Positions 1 to 7,115 of a DNA stretch of 8,643 nt are shown here, piece by piece (within the stretch, counting starts at the first letter, position 1; each line of letters begins with the position of its first letter). The DNA is taken from NCBI GenBank assembly GCA_903890885.1, contig CAITCX010000168.1:1-8643 (forward strand), written 5' to 3'. A model generated the notes under the pieces. That model was not told the origin of the DNA and ran no database searches. It saw only the letters and a program-made list of their open reading frames with translations. Source of the DNA: an uncultured Dehalococcoidia bacterium (GTDB taxonomy: Bacteria > Chloroflexota > Dehalococcoidia > Dehalococcoidales > UBA3254). The position numbers and the translations under genes are program-made.

Positions 1-795
1 GACGCAGTAAATGTCACGGATAATCAGACTGCCATCGTCAGAATGTCCAGCATCGCGGGTTGCGCTCACCTGGTGCAGATGGGATTGGAACCTGTCATGC
101 AGATGGTCACCCGCGACCGCAACCGCATCGCTTTGCAATCCGATATCATGGGAGCTTATTCGCTGGGTATCCGCAATATGGTTTGCCTTTCCGGAGATCA
201 TCAGAGCTTCGGTAACCAACCCGGGGCACTTAATGTTTTTGATATCGATTCCATGCACCTTATCAACACCGTTAAAACCATGCGTGATAGCGGCAAGGAC
301 ATGAGTGGATTTGAGCTAAATGAAGCTCCAAAAATGTTTATCGGCGCTGCTGAAAACCCCTTCGCAGATCCTTTCGAATACCGGGTTATTCGGCTGGCCA
401 AGAAAGTATCTGCCGGAGCGGATTTTATTCAGACTCAGTGCGTTTATGATATGAAACGTTTCAAAGACTGGATCATCCAGGCCCGTGACAGGGGTTTGAC
501 TGAAAAAGTACACATCCTGGCCGGTGTTACTCCTCTTAAATCCGCCCGTATGGCAAAATATATGGCTACCAAGGTTTCCGGTATTACCATTCCAGAGGCT
601 ATTATCAAGCGGATGGAGGGAGTAACCAAAGAACAGGCTGCCTCTGAAGGCATAAAGATTTGTCTGGAAACCATTCAAGAACTGCGCCAGTTAAAAGGCG
701 TCCACGGTATTCACATCATGGCCATTGAATGGGAAGAGAAAGTCCCTGAAATCGTCCAGTCAGCCGGCCTTTACCCGAGACCCTCCCTGAAATAG
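1..795 (+). CDS. metF: Methylenetetrahydrofolate reductase, 5'-truncated by window edge
   Basis: Reduces methylene-tetrahydrofolate to methyl-tetrahydrofolate with FAD, in the cytoplasm, as a step of the methyl branch of the Wood-Ljungdahl pathway or of methionine synthesis. The reading frame is open from base 1, so 264 C-terminal residues are seen and roughly 30-50 N-terminal residues, including the catalytic Glu region, lie outside. Visible family signatures are VTRDRNR (near residues 38-44), the CLSGDH segment (near 61-66), whose Asp matches the flavin-contacting Asp of the LRGD motif in enteric MetF, and TQCVYD (near 141-146), matching the folate-binding TQxxFD/Y block. The tail HIMAIEWEEKVPEIV followed by GLYPRP is typical of MetF from acetogens and related anaerobes, not of the enteric enzyme. 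The ATG at 43 is internal and should not be taken as the start. Stop TAG is at 793-795, and the next gene follows after 52 bases on the same strand, so co-transcription is likely. The family assignment is firm; the physiological direction and electron donor are not visible. Confidence 0.9.
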   Translation, partial: DAVNVTDNQTAIVRMSSIAGCAHLVQMGLEPVMQMVTRDRNRIALQSDIMGAYSLGIRNMVCLSGDHQSFGNQPGALNVFDIDSMHLINTVKTMRDSGKDMSGFELNEAPKMFIGAAENPFADPFEYRVIRLAKKVSAGADFIQTQCVYDMKRFKDWIIQARDRGLTEKVHILAGVTPLKSARMAKYMATKVSGITIPEAIIKRMEGVTKEQAASEGIKICLETIQELRQLKGVHGIHIMAIEWEEKVPEIVQSAGLYPRPSLK

Positions 796-847
796 GGGTT
801 CTGGATTTCGAAATTCGTGCTCAGGATTTAATTCTGCGGAGATTAGT

Positions 848-2257
848 ATGCCCAAGAAGTATAGTATCCACGCCACTAAAACCGATCCCCGTTTTCCTCC
901 GATCGGCAAATACGCCACTATTGAATTCCGTGAGGATTGCGCCGGCAGCTGCCGTTCCTGCGTGAAAAAGAAATGCGTCTACAATATCTTCAAAGACAAC
1001 TTCACGCACTGGAACAATATGGAATCCCCGGAGTTTTTGTATATCTGTAAAAGCTGCTACCGCTGTGTACAGGAATGCACTAAAGGTATTTTCTCTATGG
1101 CGGTTAATCCTGATTACCGCACGCTGGGCGATGATTACTGGACGCCTATTATTATCAATTCTACCTGGGCCCAGGCTCACACCGGATCCATCCCGGTTTC
1201 CGGCGCCGGCTATCGCGGTAAATTCGCCGGAGAGGGTTTTGATTCTATATGGACGGACATGTCTGAGATCGTGCGTCCCACCCGTGATGGTATTCACGGG
1301 CGTGAATATATTAACACTATGGTTGAACTTTCCCGCCGACCGGCTCGTCTTAAATTTAATAAAGACCTGACCATGGTCGGTGAGACCGCCCCTGTAATGG
1401 AAATCCCTCTGCCGGTGGTCATGCTGCAGCCCCAATTTGGTGTTCTCAGCGAAAATGTCCTCTTATCGGCCGCAGCGGCGGCCAAAGAAATCGGCACTCT
1501 TTTATTAATCCGGCCTGAAAGCTATTCAGCTTCTTTCGCACCTTATGCTGCTAACCTGGTACCCTGCTTGACCGCAGAGAATTATAAGGGTTATTCGGGT
1601 TTGATTAAACAAAGCCGAATGGTGGAATTAACTTATAAACCCGGAATTGAAAAAGAGATTGCCGCTTTAAAAATTATTAAACCCGGCCTTTTTATATCCA
1701 TAGGTATTCCGCTGGATAAACTGGCGGCTGCCAGAGCGGCAGAACTGGCCGGTTCAACGGTGGACACCCTGCATTTCTACGGCAGCGATAGCGGCCGTGA
1801 AATATCTGCGGAAAAACCGCGCTATATGAAAGACATGATCCGAGAGGTTCATCTGAAATTGGTAGACATAAAAATGCGGCATAAAATCAATCTTATGTTT
1901 TCCGGTGGTATTGCCATGGCAGAACATCTGGCCAAATCTCTCATCTGTGGGGCGGACCTGGTGGCCATCGATATTCCCCTCCTAGTCGCTCTGGAATGCC
2001 GTTTGTGCTACCGCTGCAAGAAAGGCAAGTCCTGTCCCGTCCAGTTAGAGAATTTCGATTTGAAGTGGGGCACTCACCGTATCGTCAATTTAATGTGCGC
2101 CTGGCACAACCAACTGTTGGAAGTCATGGGCGCCTGCGGTATCCGTGAAGCCCGCCGCATGCGGGGTGAGGTTGGCCGTTCCATGTGGTTCGATGACCTG
2201 GAGCGGGATAGCTTTAGCCCCATCTTCGGCAAAAGAAAAGTAAGCGGTGTCGGATAA
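848..2257 (+). CDS. Ferredoxin-fused glutamate synthase-like protein with degenerate synthase domain
   Basis: 469 residues. The start ATG is supported by GGAG at 838-841, 6 bases upstream. The N-terminal part is a two-cluster ferredoxin domain: C31-x3-C35-x2-C38 with C77, and C67-x2-C70-x2-C73 with C43, the usual crossed ligand pattern for two [4Fe-4S] clusters. The remainder aligns by eye, block for block, with the FMN domain of the next gene product: the glycine loop SGGI (352-355) and LVALEC just before a cysteine cluster C384-x2-C387-x2-C390-x5-C396 are kept. Key catalytic blocks are changed: GMSFGS has become QPQFGV (194-199), TGEGG is lost, the AQGAKPG block is reduced, and the GGTG loop is replaced by GSDSGRE (312-318). 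It is therefore probably not a glutamate synthase by itself. I infer a structural or electron-transfer subunit paired with the following intact paralogue, whose start overlaps this stop codon. An altered substrate is the alternative. No signal peptide or membrane segment is seen, so it should be cytoplasmic. Confidence 0.85.
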   Translation: MPKKYSIHATKTDPRFPPIGKYATIEFREDCAGSCRSCVKKKCVYNIFKDNFTHWNNMESPEFLYICKSCYRCVQECTKGIFSMAVNPDYRTLGDDYWTPIIINSTWAQAHTGSIPVSGAGYRGKFAGEGFDSIWTDMSEIVRPTRDGIHGREYINTMVELSRRPARLKFNKDLTMVGETAPVMEIPLPVVMLQPQFGVLSENVLLSAAAAAKEIGTLLLIRPESYSASFAPYAANLVPCLTAENYKGYSGLIKQSRMVELTYKPGIEKEIAALKIIKPGLFISIGIPLDKLAAARAAELAGSTVDTLHFYGSDSGREISAEKPRYMKDMIREVHLKLVDIKMRHKINLMFSGGIAMAEHLAKSLICGADLVAIDIPLLVALECRLCYRCKKGKSCPVQLENFDLKWGTHRIVNLMCAWHNQLLEVMGACGIREARRMRGEVGRSMWFDDLERDSFSPIFGKRKVSGVG

Positions 2258-3830
2258 AACTATGAAGAATGTAAAAAAAAGCCGTAAATCTAATTACAGT
2301 CGGGTCTTGCCGCAGGTGGTGCCGACTCCCTCACGCTATCGCAACCCTATTGGCAAATACATGGTCAAGAGAAATGCCAACTGTACGAATTGCGGTTTGT
2401 GCGCCAAACTCTGCCCGCACGGCGTGCACCTGCGTTATGAGAATTATACACAGCCGACCAGACCGCTCGATCATAAATGTATTGGGCCCAAGTGTGCGGC
2501 TTATGATTACTACTGCGTAAAAAATTGTCCACAGCAGGCTCTCTCTGTCGGTTTGAATCCCATTCTGGAAACCATTGGCGACTACCGCTGGACGGCGGAA
2601 ATGATCATCGCCCACTGGTATATGGCCGAGACCGGCAATTTGCCATATATCGATCTGGAATACAGTCTGGGTTATTCCGGCGGCGGTTTTGATAAAATGC
2701 GCTTTAAAATTCCCGATCCCAACGATTATTTAAATATACCAGATGAAGAAATTGATACCAGTATTCTTCTTAATAAAAGAGATGACGGCCGGCCTAAGAG
2801 GACGATTTCTCATCCCTGCTACGGAGGCGGGATGTCTTTCGGTTCTACCTCCTTGCCCGTGCTGGTAGGTCGGGCCCGAGCTGCGGCTAAACTCGATTCT
2901 TTTACCTGTACAGGCGAAGGCGGTTATCCTGATGCTTTCGTGCCTTACCGCAATAACATCATTACCCAGGTAGCTACCGGTCTTTTCGGGGTCAGGGAAG
3001 AGACAATTATGTATGCTCCCATCGTGGAATTTAAATACGCCCAGGGCGCCAAACCCGGTCTGGGCGGCCATCTTCTGGGTGACAAGGTGACTCCTGAAGT
3101 GGCCAAATTGCGTGAGACCGTAGTGGGCAACTCTCTCTTTTCCCCTTTCCCCTTCCACAGCGTCTATTCCGTGGAAGATCACAAAAAGCATCTGGACTGG
3201 ATTAAAGAGATTAACACGCAGGCGCTGGTTTCGGTGAAAGTCTCTACTCCTTCGGATGCCGATATGGTGGCAGTAGGTTCGTATTACGCCGGGGCTAATA
3301 TCGTGCATTTCGACGGCAGTTATGGCGGAACCGGCGCGGCGCCGGATATTGCCAAGAAAAATATCGCAATGCCCATAGAATACGCTATTCCCAAGGTGCA
3401 CCGTTTCCTGGTGGCTGAGGGCGTCAGGGACGATATCTGCCTTATAGCCAGCGGCGGTATCCGCAACGCCATGGATGTGGCCAAGGCCATTGCGATGGGT
3501 GCGGACGGCGTGGTAATCGGCACAGCCGACCTGGTAGCTCTGGAATGTGTACGCTGCGCTAATTGCGAAAGCGGCCGCGGCTGTGCCCGCAGTATTGCCA
3601 GCACAGACAAAGAACTGGGTTATCAGATCTCTGAGGAATATACTGAACAGAGGCTGGTCAATATGTACTCGGCCTGGCGCAAACAGTGGTGTGAAATCCT
3701 GCGCTCCTACGGTCTGCGCAGCATCAAGGACCTGGTCGGCCGTTCGGACCTGCTGGTGAATATGGACTATCTGGATGAAGAAGAACGTCAGAAATACCAG
3801 CCCACTCCCCAGAAGAAACTGGTTATTTAA
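2247..3830 (+). CDS. gltB: Glutamate synthase FMN/Fe-S catalytic subunit (split, archaeal-type) with ferredoxin domain
   Basis: Carries the synthase site that reductively aminates 2-oxoglutarate to glutamate on FMN. It is 527 residues from GTG 2247 (11-base overlap with the upstream CDS, suggesting translational coupling) or 522 from ATG 2262; neither has a strong ribosome site. Numbering here is from the GTG. An N-terminal ferredoxin domain has C46-x2-C49-x2-C52-x3-C56-P and a less usual C78-x4-C83-x6-C90-x3-C94-P. Synthase signatures then follow in the order seen in GltB: GGGMSFGS (193-200), TGEGG (222-226), AQGAKPG (265-271), FSPFPFHSVYSVED, DGSYGGTGAAP (356-366), ASGGI (401-405) and LVALEC. 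The last leads into C434-x2-C437-x2-C440-x5-C446, the place of the [3Fe-4S] motif in canonical GltB. The glutaminase and GXGXG domains found in bacterial GltB are absent here and lie on the next gene. Glutamate synthase is the likeliest role; a related amine-using synthase of the N-methylglutamate synthase type is possible. Confidence 0.9.
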   Translation: MSDKTMKNVKKSRKSNYSRVLPQVVPTPSRYRNPIGKYMVKRNANCTNCGLCAKLCPHGVHLRYENYTQPTRPLDHKCIGPKCAAYDYYCVKNCPQQALSVGLNPILETIGDYRWTAEMIIAHWYMAETGNLPYIDLEYSLGYSGGGFDKMRFKIPDPNDYLNIPDEEIDTSILLNKRDDGRPKRTISHPCYGGGMSFGSTSLPVLVGRARAAAKLDSFTCTGEGGYPDAFVPYRNNIITQVATGLFGVREETIMYAPIVEFKYAQGAKPGLGGHLLGDKVTPEVAKLRETVVGNSLFSPFPFHSVYSVEDHKKHLDWIKEINTQALVSVKVSTPSDADMVAVGSYYAGANIVHFDGSYGGTGAAPDIAKKNIAMPIEYAIPKVHRFLVAEGVRDDICLIASGGIRNAMDVAKAIAMGADGVVIGTADLVALECVRCANCESGRGCARSIASTDKELGYQISEEYTEQRLVNMYSAWRKQWCEILRSYGLRSIKDLVGRSDLLVNMDYLDEEERQKYQPTPQKKLVI

Positions 3831-3859
3831 TATATTTGGCCTTTTGACCCTTGAAATTT

Positions 3860-3863
3860 GAGG
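3860..3863 (+). promoter_or_regulatory. Ribosome binding site that fixes the start of the glutaminase-GXGXG gene
   Basis: GAGG lies 9 bases before ATG 3873. An in-frame TTG at 3858 overlaps this site and would add five residues (MRYCT), but it has no Shine-Dalgarno sequence of its own at a suitable distance. ATG 3873 is therefore preferred. Confidence 0.7.
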
Positions 3864-3872
3864 TATTGTACG

Positions 3873-6542
3873 ATGAGTAATATTACAGACAAGTTAGACG
3901 AGGTTCTGGCTTCCCGCGCCAAGCTGCCCCACAACAGGGTGGAAGAACACAAAGCGGCAGAAGAGGGCGGTTGCGGAGTTACCGGGTTCATCGCTAATAT
4001 CCCCATCAGCGGCAAGCACATCTTTGAACCTTCGGTGCAAATGCACAACCGCGGCAACGGCAAGGGCGGCGGCATCGCGGCCGTTGGTTTGGAGCCCCAA
4101 ACCCTGGGCGTTTCTAAAAATGTACTGGATACTAACTATATGCTGCAGGTGGCCCTGCTGGATTCTAAAGTAGCTTCTCTGGTAGAAAAAGAATTCGTGG
4201 ATCCGGTCTTTGATGTCGCCAAAGCCGGTCTTCTGCCCACTGTGCAGGACTACCGCGATATCAAAGGCCTCGACGTTCGACCGCCGGATGTCATGCGCTA
4301 CTTTGTCAGGGTCAAGAAAAATGTACTGGACCGTTTTATAACTGAAAATATGCTGCAGGACCTGGATCCCCGCATGGCGGAGGACGAGTTTATATATCAG
4401 AATTCTTTTCGCCTGAATGAAAAATTCTACGCTTCCCTGGGTGAAAAGCAGGCCTTTGTCTTGTCCCACGGCCGCAACGTCATGATATTGAAAATCGTGG
4501 GCTATGCCGAACTGGTGGCCAAATACTATCTTCTGGATAATTTTAAAGCTCACGGCTGGATCGCTCACCAGCGTTATCCTACCAAAGGCCGGGTCTGGCA
4601 TCCAGGCGGCGCTCATCCCTTTATCGGACTGGACGAAGCCCTGGTACACAACGGTGACTTCGCTAACTATCACTCCATCACCGAGTATTTAAAGCAGTAC
4701 AATATTCGCCAGCAGTTTCTGACCGATACCGAGGTCTCAGTTCAGTTATTCGATCTCTGGAATCGCAATTTCGGCTATCCGCTGGAGTATATAATTGAGG
4801 CCATGGCGCCTACCACCGAGCACGATTTCGATCGCCTGCCTCTTGAGAAGCAGCGCATTTACCGCGCTATCCAGCAGAATCATGTCCACAGTTCTCCGGA
4901 CGGGCCCTGGTTCTTTATCATCGCCCGCAACGATTTTTATAATAATCAGATGCAATTGATTGGTATTACTGATACTGCCATGCTGCGCCCCCAGGTTTTT
5001 GCCATGCAGGACGGGGAAGTTCAAATCGGTTTAATCTGCTCTGAAAAGCAGGCCATCGATGCCACACTAAAGAGCCTGGCGGCTGAAGATAAAAGGTTTT
5101 GCCCGGTGGCCGACCGCTACTGGAATGCCCGCGGCGGCAGCAGCACGGACGGTGGGGCCTTCGTGTTTACCATCAAAGATGCAGGCCGAAAGGACGGATC
5201 CCTGGCACTGACCTGTGCAGACAAGTTTGGCGGTCCTGTCCGCATAACTGAAACGGCCAAATCACCCGCTCAGGCTGGCAAGCAGATGGCTGAAAAAATC
5301 AATCTGGATTGGTCCTCTGTTCAGGCGCATGAATTGAAGGATTACGCTGCCAGAGGCCTGGCAAGCTGGAATTACAAGACCTTGCAGAATTTTTGCAAGA
5401 AATTGGAAGAGCAGTCCGCCGCCGATGATCAGGTTAGATCTAAAGCTATTGAAGTACTGACCTATCTGAACGATATGCGGTTACCGATCGGTGACAAAAG
5501 ACGCAATTGGACAATCGACCTTATTCGTCAGAGCCTTACCAGGCTTTTTAAAAGTGTACCGGACATCAAGGCCCATGCGGGTGGTCTTTACGCTTTCATA
5601 GATTGGGGTTCACGCAAGGGGCTGCGCGCTCCTGAAGGCAATGAAAAAATCCTGGTGATCGACGCCAACCTATTTCAGCCCGAGGGCGATGATTGCGATG
5701 CCAGACTGATCGTGGCGGCCTACCAGCTCGGCTGGCGGCGTTTTATCGCCTGCGGCTACAAAGGCCAGAGATTCACCGGCTGCGGTATTTCCCGGGATTC
5801 CGATAGCGTGCGCATTGATGTGTATGACAGCTCGGGCGACTACCTGGCTTCCGGCATCGATGGCATGGAGATATATGTTCACGGTAACGCTCAGGATCAG
5901 CTCGGCCAGATTATGAAACGCGGCAAGCTGGTTATTTACGGTGATGTTGGCCAGACTTTCATGTATGGCGCCAAGGGCGGCGAGGTCTATGTTATGGGCA
6001 ACGCGGCCGGGCGTCCCCTGATCAACGCGGTTGGTCGTCCCCGCATTGTCATTAACGGCACCTGCCTGGATTATCTGGCAGAGTCCTTTATGGCCGGTGA
6101 CCCTCTCAACGGTGGCGGCTTTGTAATAATGAACGGCGTTACTTTCGATAAAGACGGTCAATTGACCGGTCTGGAGCATCCATATCCGGGTTCAAACCTC
6201 TTTTCTCTGGCATCGGGAGGTGCTATTTTCCTGCGCGATCCCGCTAAATCCGTTAGCCAGGAACAGCTCAACGGCGGTGTCTTCGCGGATCTTTCTGAAA
6301 AGGACTGGGAACTTATACTGCCCTATTTGCAGGAGAATGAACGGCTTTTCAACATAAAGATAGACGATCTGTTGACTGTCAACGGGGTAAAGAAGGACTA
6401 TAAAGAAGTTTATCGAAAAGTGCAGGTCGTCAAGCTGGCGGTACTGGCTGGTAAACAGGTCGCACCTGTCAAGGGTAAAAAAGCCCCGTCGCCTCTTTCA
6501 TACGCCGGCCTTGTACCCGAAGGTGAAAACGCTGACGAATAG
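3873..6542 (+). CDS. Glutamate synthase glutaminase-GXGXG fusion subunit
   Basis: 889 residues from ATG 3873. It supplies ammonia from glutamine to the synthase subunit encoded just upstream. The N-terminus is a class II glutamine amidotransferase: a 33-residue leader ending in EEGG precedes C34 in CGVTGF, so C34 should become the N-terminal nucleophile after propeptide removal, as in GltB. Further site residues are HQRYPT (232-237, Arg234), HNGD (259-262, Asn260/Gly261) and LTDTE (283-287, Asp285). The block around DTAMLRP matches the GltB segment DRNGLRP. The roughly 200-residue gap from Cys34 to Arg234 resembles full GltS glutaminase rather than the short (about 300-residue) GlxB/MgsA type. 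After about residue 450 comes a charged, mainly helical stretch of about 140 residues without a motif I recognise. A GXGXG beta-helix domain follows at about 590-770, with repeated G-x-x-x-x-x-G turns such as VHGNAQDQLG, VYGD-type and VMGNAAGRP. The central FMN domain of canonical GltB is missing between the two. The C-terminal Lys-rich tail is probably disordered. No clear terminator follows. Confidence 0.92.
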   Translation: MSNITDKLDEVLASRAKLPHNRVEEHKAAEEGGCGVTGFIANIPISGKHIFEPSVQMHNRGNGKGGGIAAVGLEPQTLGVSKNVLDTNYMLQVALLDSKVASLVEKEFVDPVFDVAKAGLLPTVQDYRDIKGLDVRPPDVMRYFVRVKKNVLDRFITENMLQDLDPRMAEDEFIYQNSFRLNEKFYASLGEKQAFVLSHGRNVMILKIVGYAELVAKYYLLDNFKAHGWIAHQRYPTKGRVWHPGGAHPFIGLDEALVHNGDFANYHSITEYLKQYNIRQQFLTDTEVSVQLFDLWNRNFGYPLEYIIEAMAPTTEHDFDRLPLEKQRIYRAIQQNHVHSSPDGPWFFIIARNDFYNNQMQLIGITDTAMLRPQVFAMQDGEVQIGLICSEKQAIDATLKSLAAEDKRFCPVADRYWNARGGSSTDGGAFVFTIKDAGRKDGSLALTCADKFGGPVRITETAKSPAQAGKQMAEKINLDWSSVQAHELKDYAARGLASWNYKTLQNFCKKLEEQSAADDQVRSKAIEVLTYLNDMRLPIGDKRRNWTIDLIRQSLTRLFKSVPDIKAHAGGLYAFIDWGSRKGLRAPEGNEKILVIDANLFQPEGDDCDARLIVAAYQLGWRRFIACGYKGQRFTGCGISRDSDSVRIDVYDSSGDYLASGIDGMEIYVHGNAQDQLGQIMKRGKLVIYGDVGQTFMYGAKGGEVYVMGNAAGRPLINAVGRPRIVINGTCLDYLAESFMAGDPLNGGGFVIMNGVTFDKDGQLTGLEHPYPGSNLFSLASGGAIFLRDPAKSVSQEQLNGGVFADLSEKDWELILPYLQENERLFNIKIDDLLTVNGVKKDYKEVYRKVQVVKLAVLAGKQVAPVKGKKAPSPLSYAGLVPEGENADE

Positions 6543-6600
6543 TCCCGATATACAAGGCAGGTATATGCTGTTATGCCGAGTAATGATAAATCAGGGATAT

Positions 6601-7107
6601 TTAAAAATCTGCAGTAACTAAGTCCTTTATTACCATCCATTTTGCCAGTTTACCGTTCATTTTTATCCTGGCATGGGCCGGACTGGAAGACGGCAGCCCG
6701 ATCAAGCCGACCTGATCCGTGTTGAAAGTCTTCAACTGCCTTTGAAAAAGCTGCCTGGTCGTATTCCCGTTGAACAGGATGAATTTAATATGGGGAAATT
6801 GGCCCAACAAATGGCTGAAATCATTCATAACAGGATTGGTTATCCTTGAATCCGCGCTGCCAGACCTTTCACACTCTCTGATAACATCCCACAGGGCTAT
6901 TTTATGCAATTTTAAAAAAGCTATTTTATCTTCGTATCTTTTATCCGGCAGCATTTCAAAAATGGAATAGACGATGTCCCAGAACTGGTTTAGAGGGTGA
7001 GCATAGTATTGTCTTTTTTCCAGAGAAACCCGGCCGGGCATTGAACCCAGAAGCAACACTCGTGAATTCTCATCAATTACGGGGTCAAAGGAATGAATGA
7101 GAGGCAT
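6601..7107 (-). CDS. DNA-deoxyinosine (hypoxanthine)/uracil-type DNA glycosylase, UDG superfamily family 6-like
   Basis: 168 residues; excises a deaminated base (hypoxanthine in characterised relatives) from DNA to start base-excision repair. Motif 1 is GSMPG (21-25), followed by YYAHPLNQFWD (34-44), where Asn40 occupies the position of the catalytic Asn reported for the Methanosarcina hypoxanthine-DNA glycosylase. LWDVIRECERSGSADS (72-87) and the C-terminal LPSSSPAHA (138-146, His145) are hallmark blocks of this family. There are no Fe-S cysteines (only C79), unlike family 4 and 5 UDGs. ATG 7107 is chosen because homologues start close to a P-x-x-x-x-F-x-P segment. A TTG at 7113 would add two residues. 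GGTAG (minus strand, 7120-7116), overlapping the stop codon of the upstream glycosyltransferase, is a plausible ribosome site 8 bases away. The two genes are thus 8 nt apart and probably one transcript. The family is recognised well; base preference cannot be read from sequence. Confidence 0.85.
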   Translation of the reverse strand: MPLIHSFDPVIDENSRVLLLGSMPGRVSLEKRQYYAHPLNQFWDIVYSIFEMLPDKRYEDKIAFLKLHKIALWDVIRECERSGSADSRITNPVMNDFSHLLGQFPHIKFILFNGNTTRQLFQRQLKTFNTDQVGLIGLPSSSPAHARIKMNGKLAKWMVIKDLVTADF

Positions 7108-7115
7108 TGACAAAA

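Noticed and set aside
43..795. metF read as a complete gene starting at ATG 43
   Set aside because: The frame is open to base 1 and the residues before the ATG (DAVNVTDNQTAIVR) continue the family sequence; the protein is simply cut by the window edge.
805..814. Palindrome ATTTCGAAAT between metF and the next gene as an operator
   Set aside because: A single 10-base AT-rich palindrome is expected by chance, and no promoter hexamers accompany it.
821..1435. Long antisense open frames within the glutamate synthase genes (for example 821-1435, 2730-3401 and 3894-4673, minus strand)
   Set aside because: They lie opposite clearly conserved coding frames and their translations lack recognisable domains; they are shadow frames.
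2151..2167. GC-rich palindrome (CCGCATGCGG core) as a regulatory or terminator hairpin
   Set aside because: It lies inside the coding sequence of the 469-residue protein, encodes ordinary family sequence (RRMRG) and has no T-tract.
6548..6566. Inverted repeat ATATAC / GTATAT with a 7-base loop in the convergent gap, as a terminator
   Set aside because: The stem is only 6 AT-rich pairs and no T-run follows on either strand.
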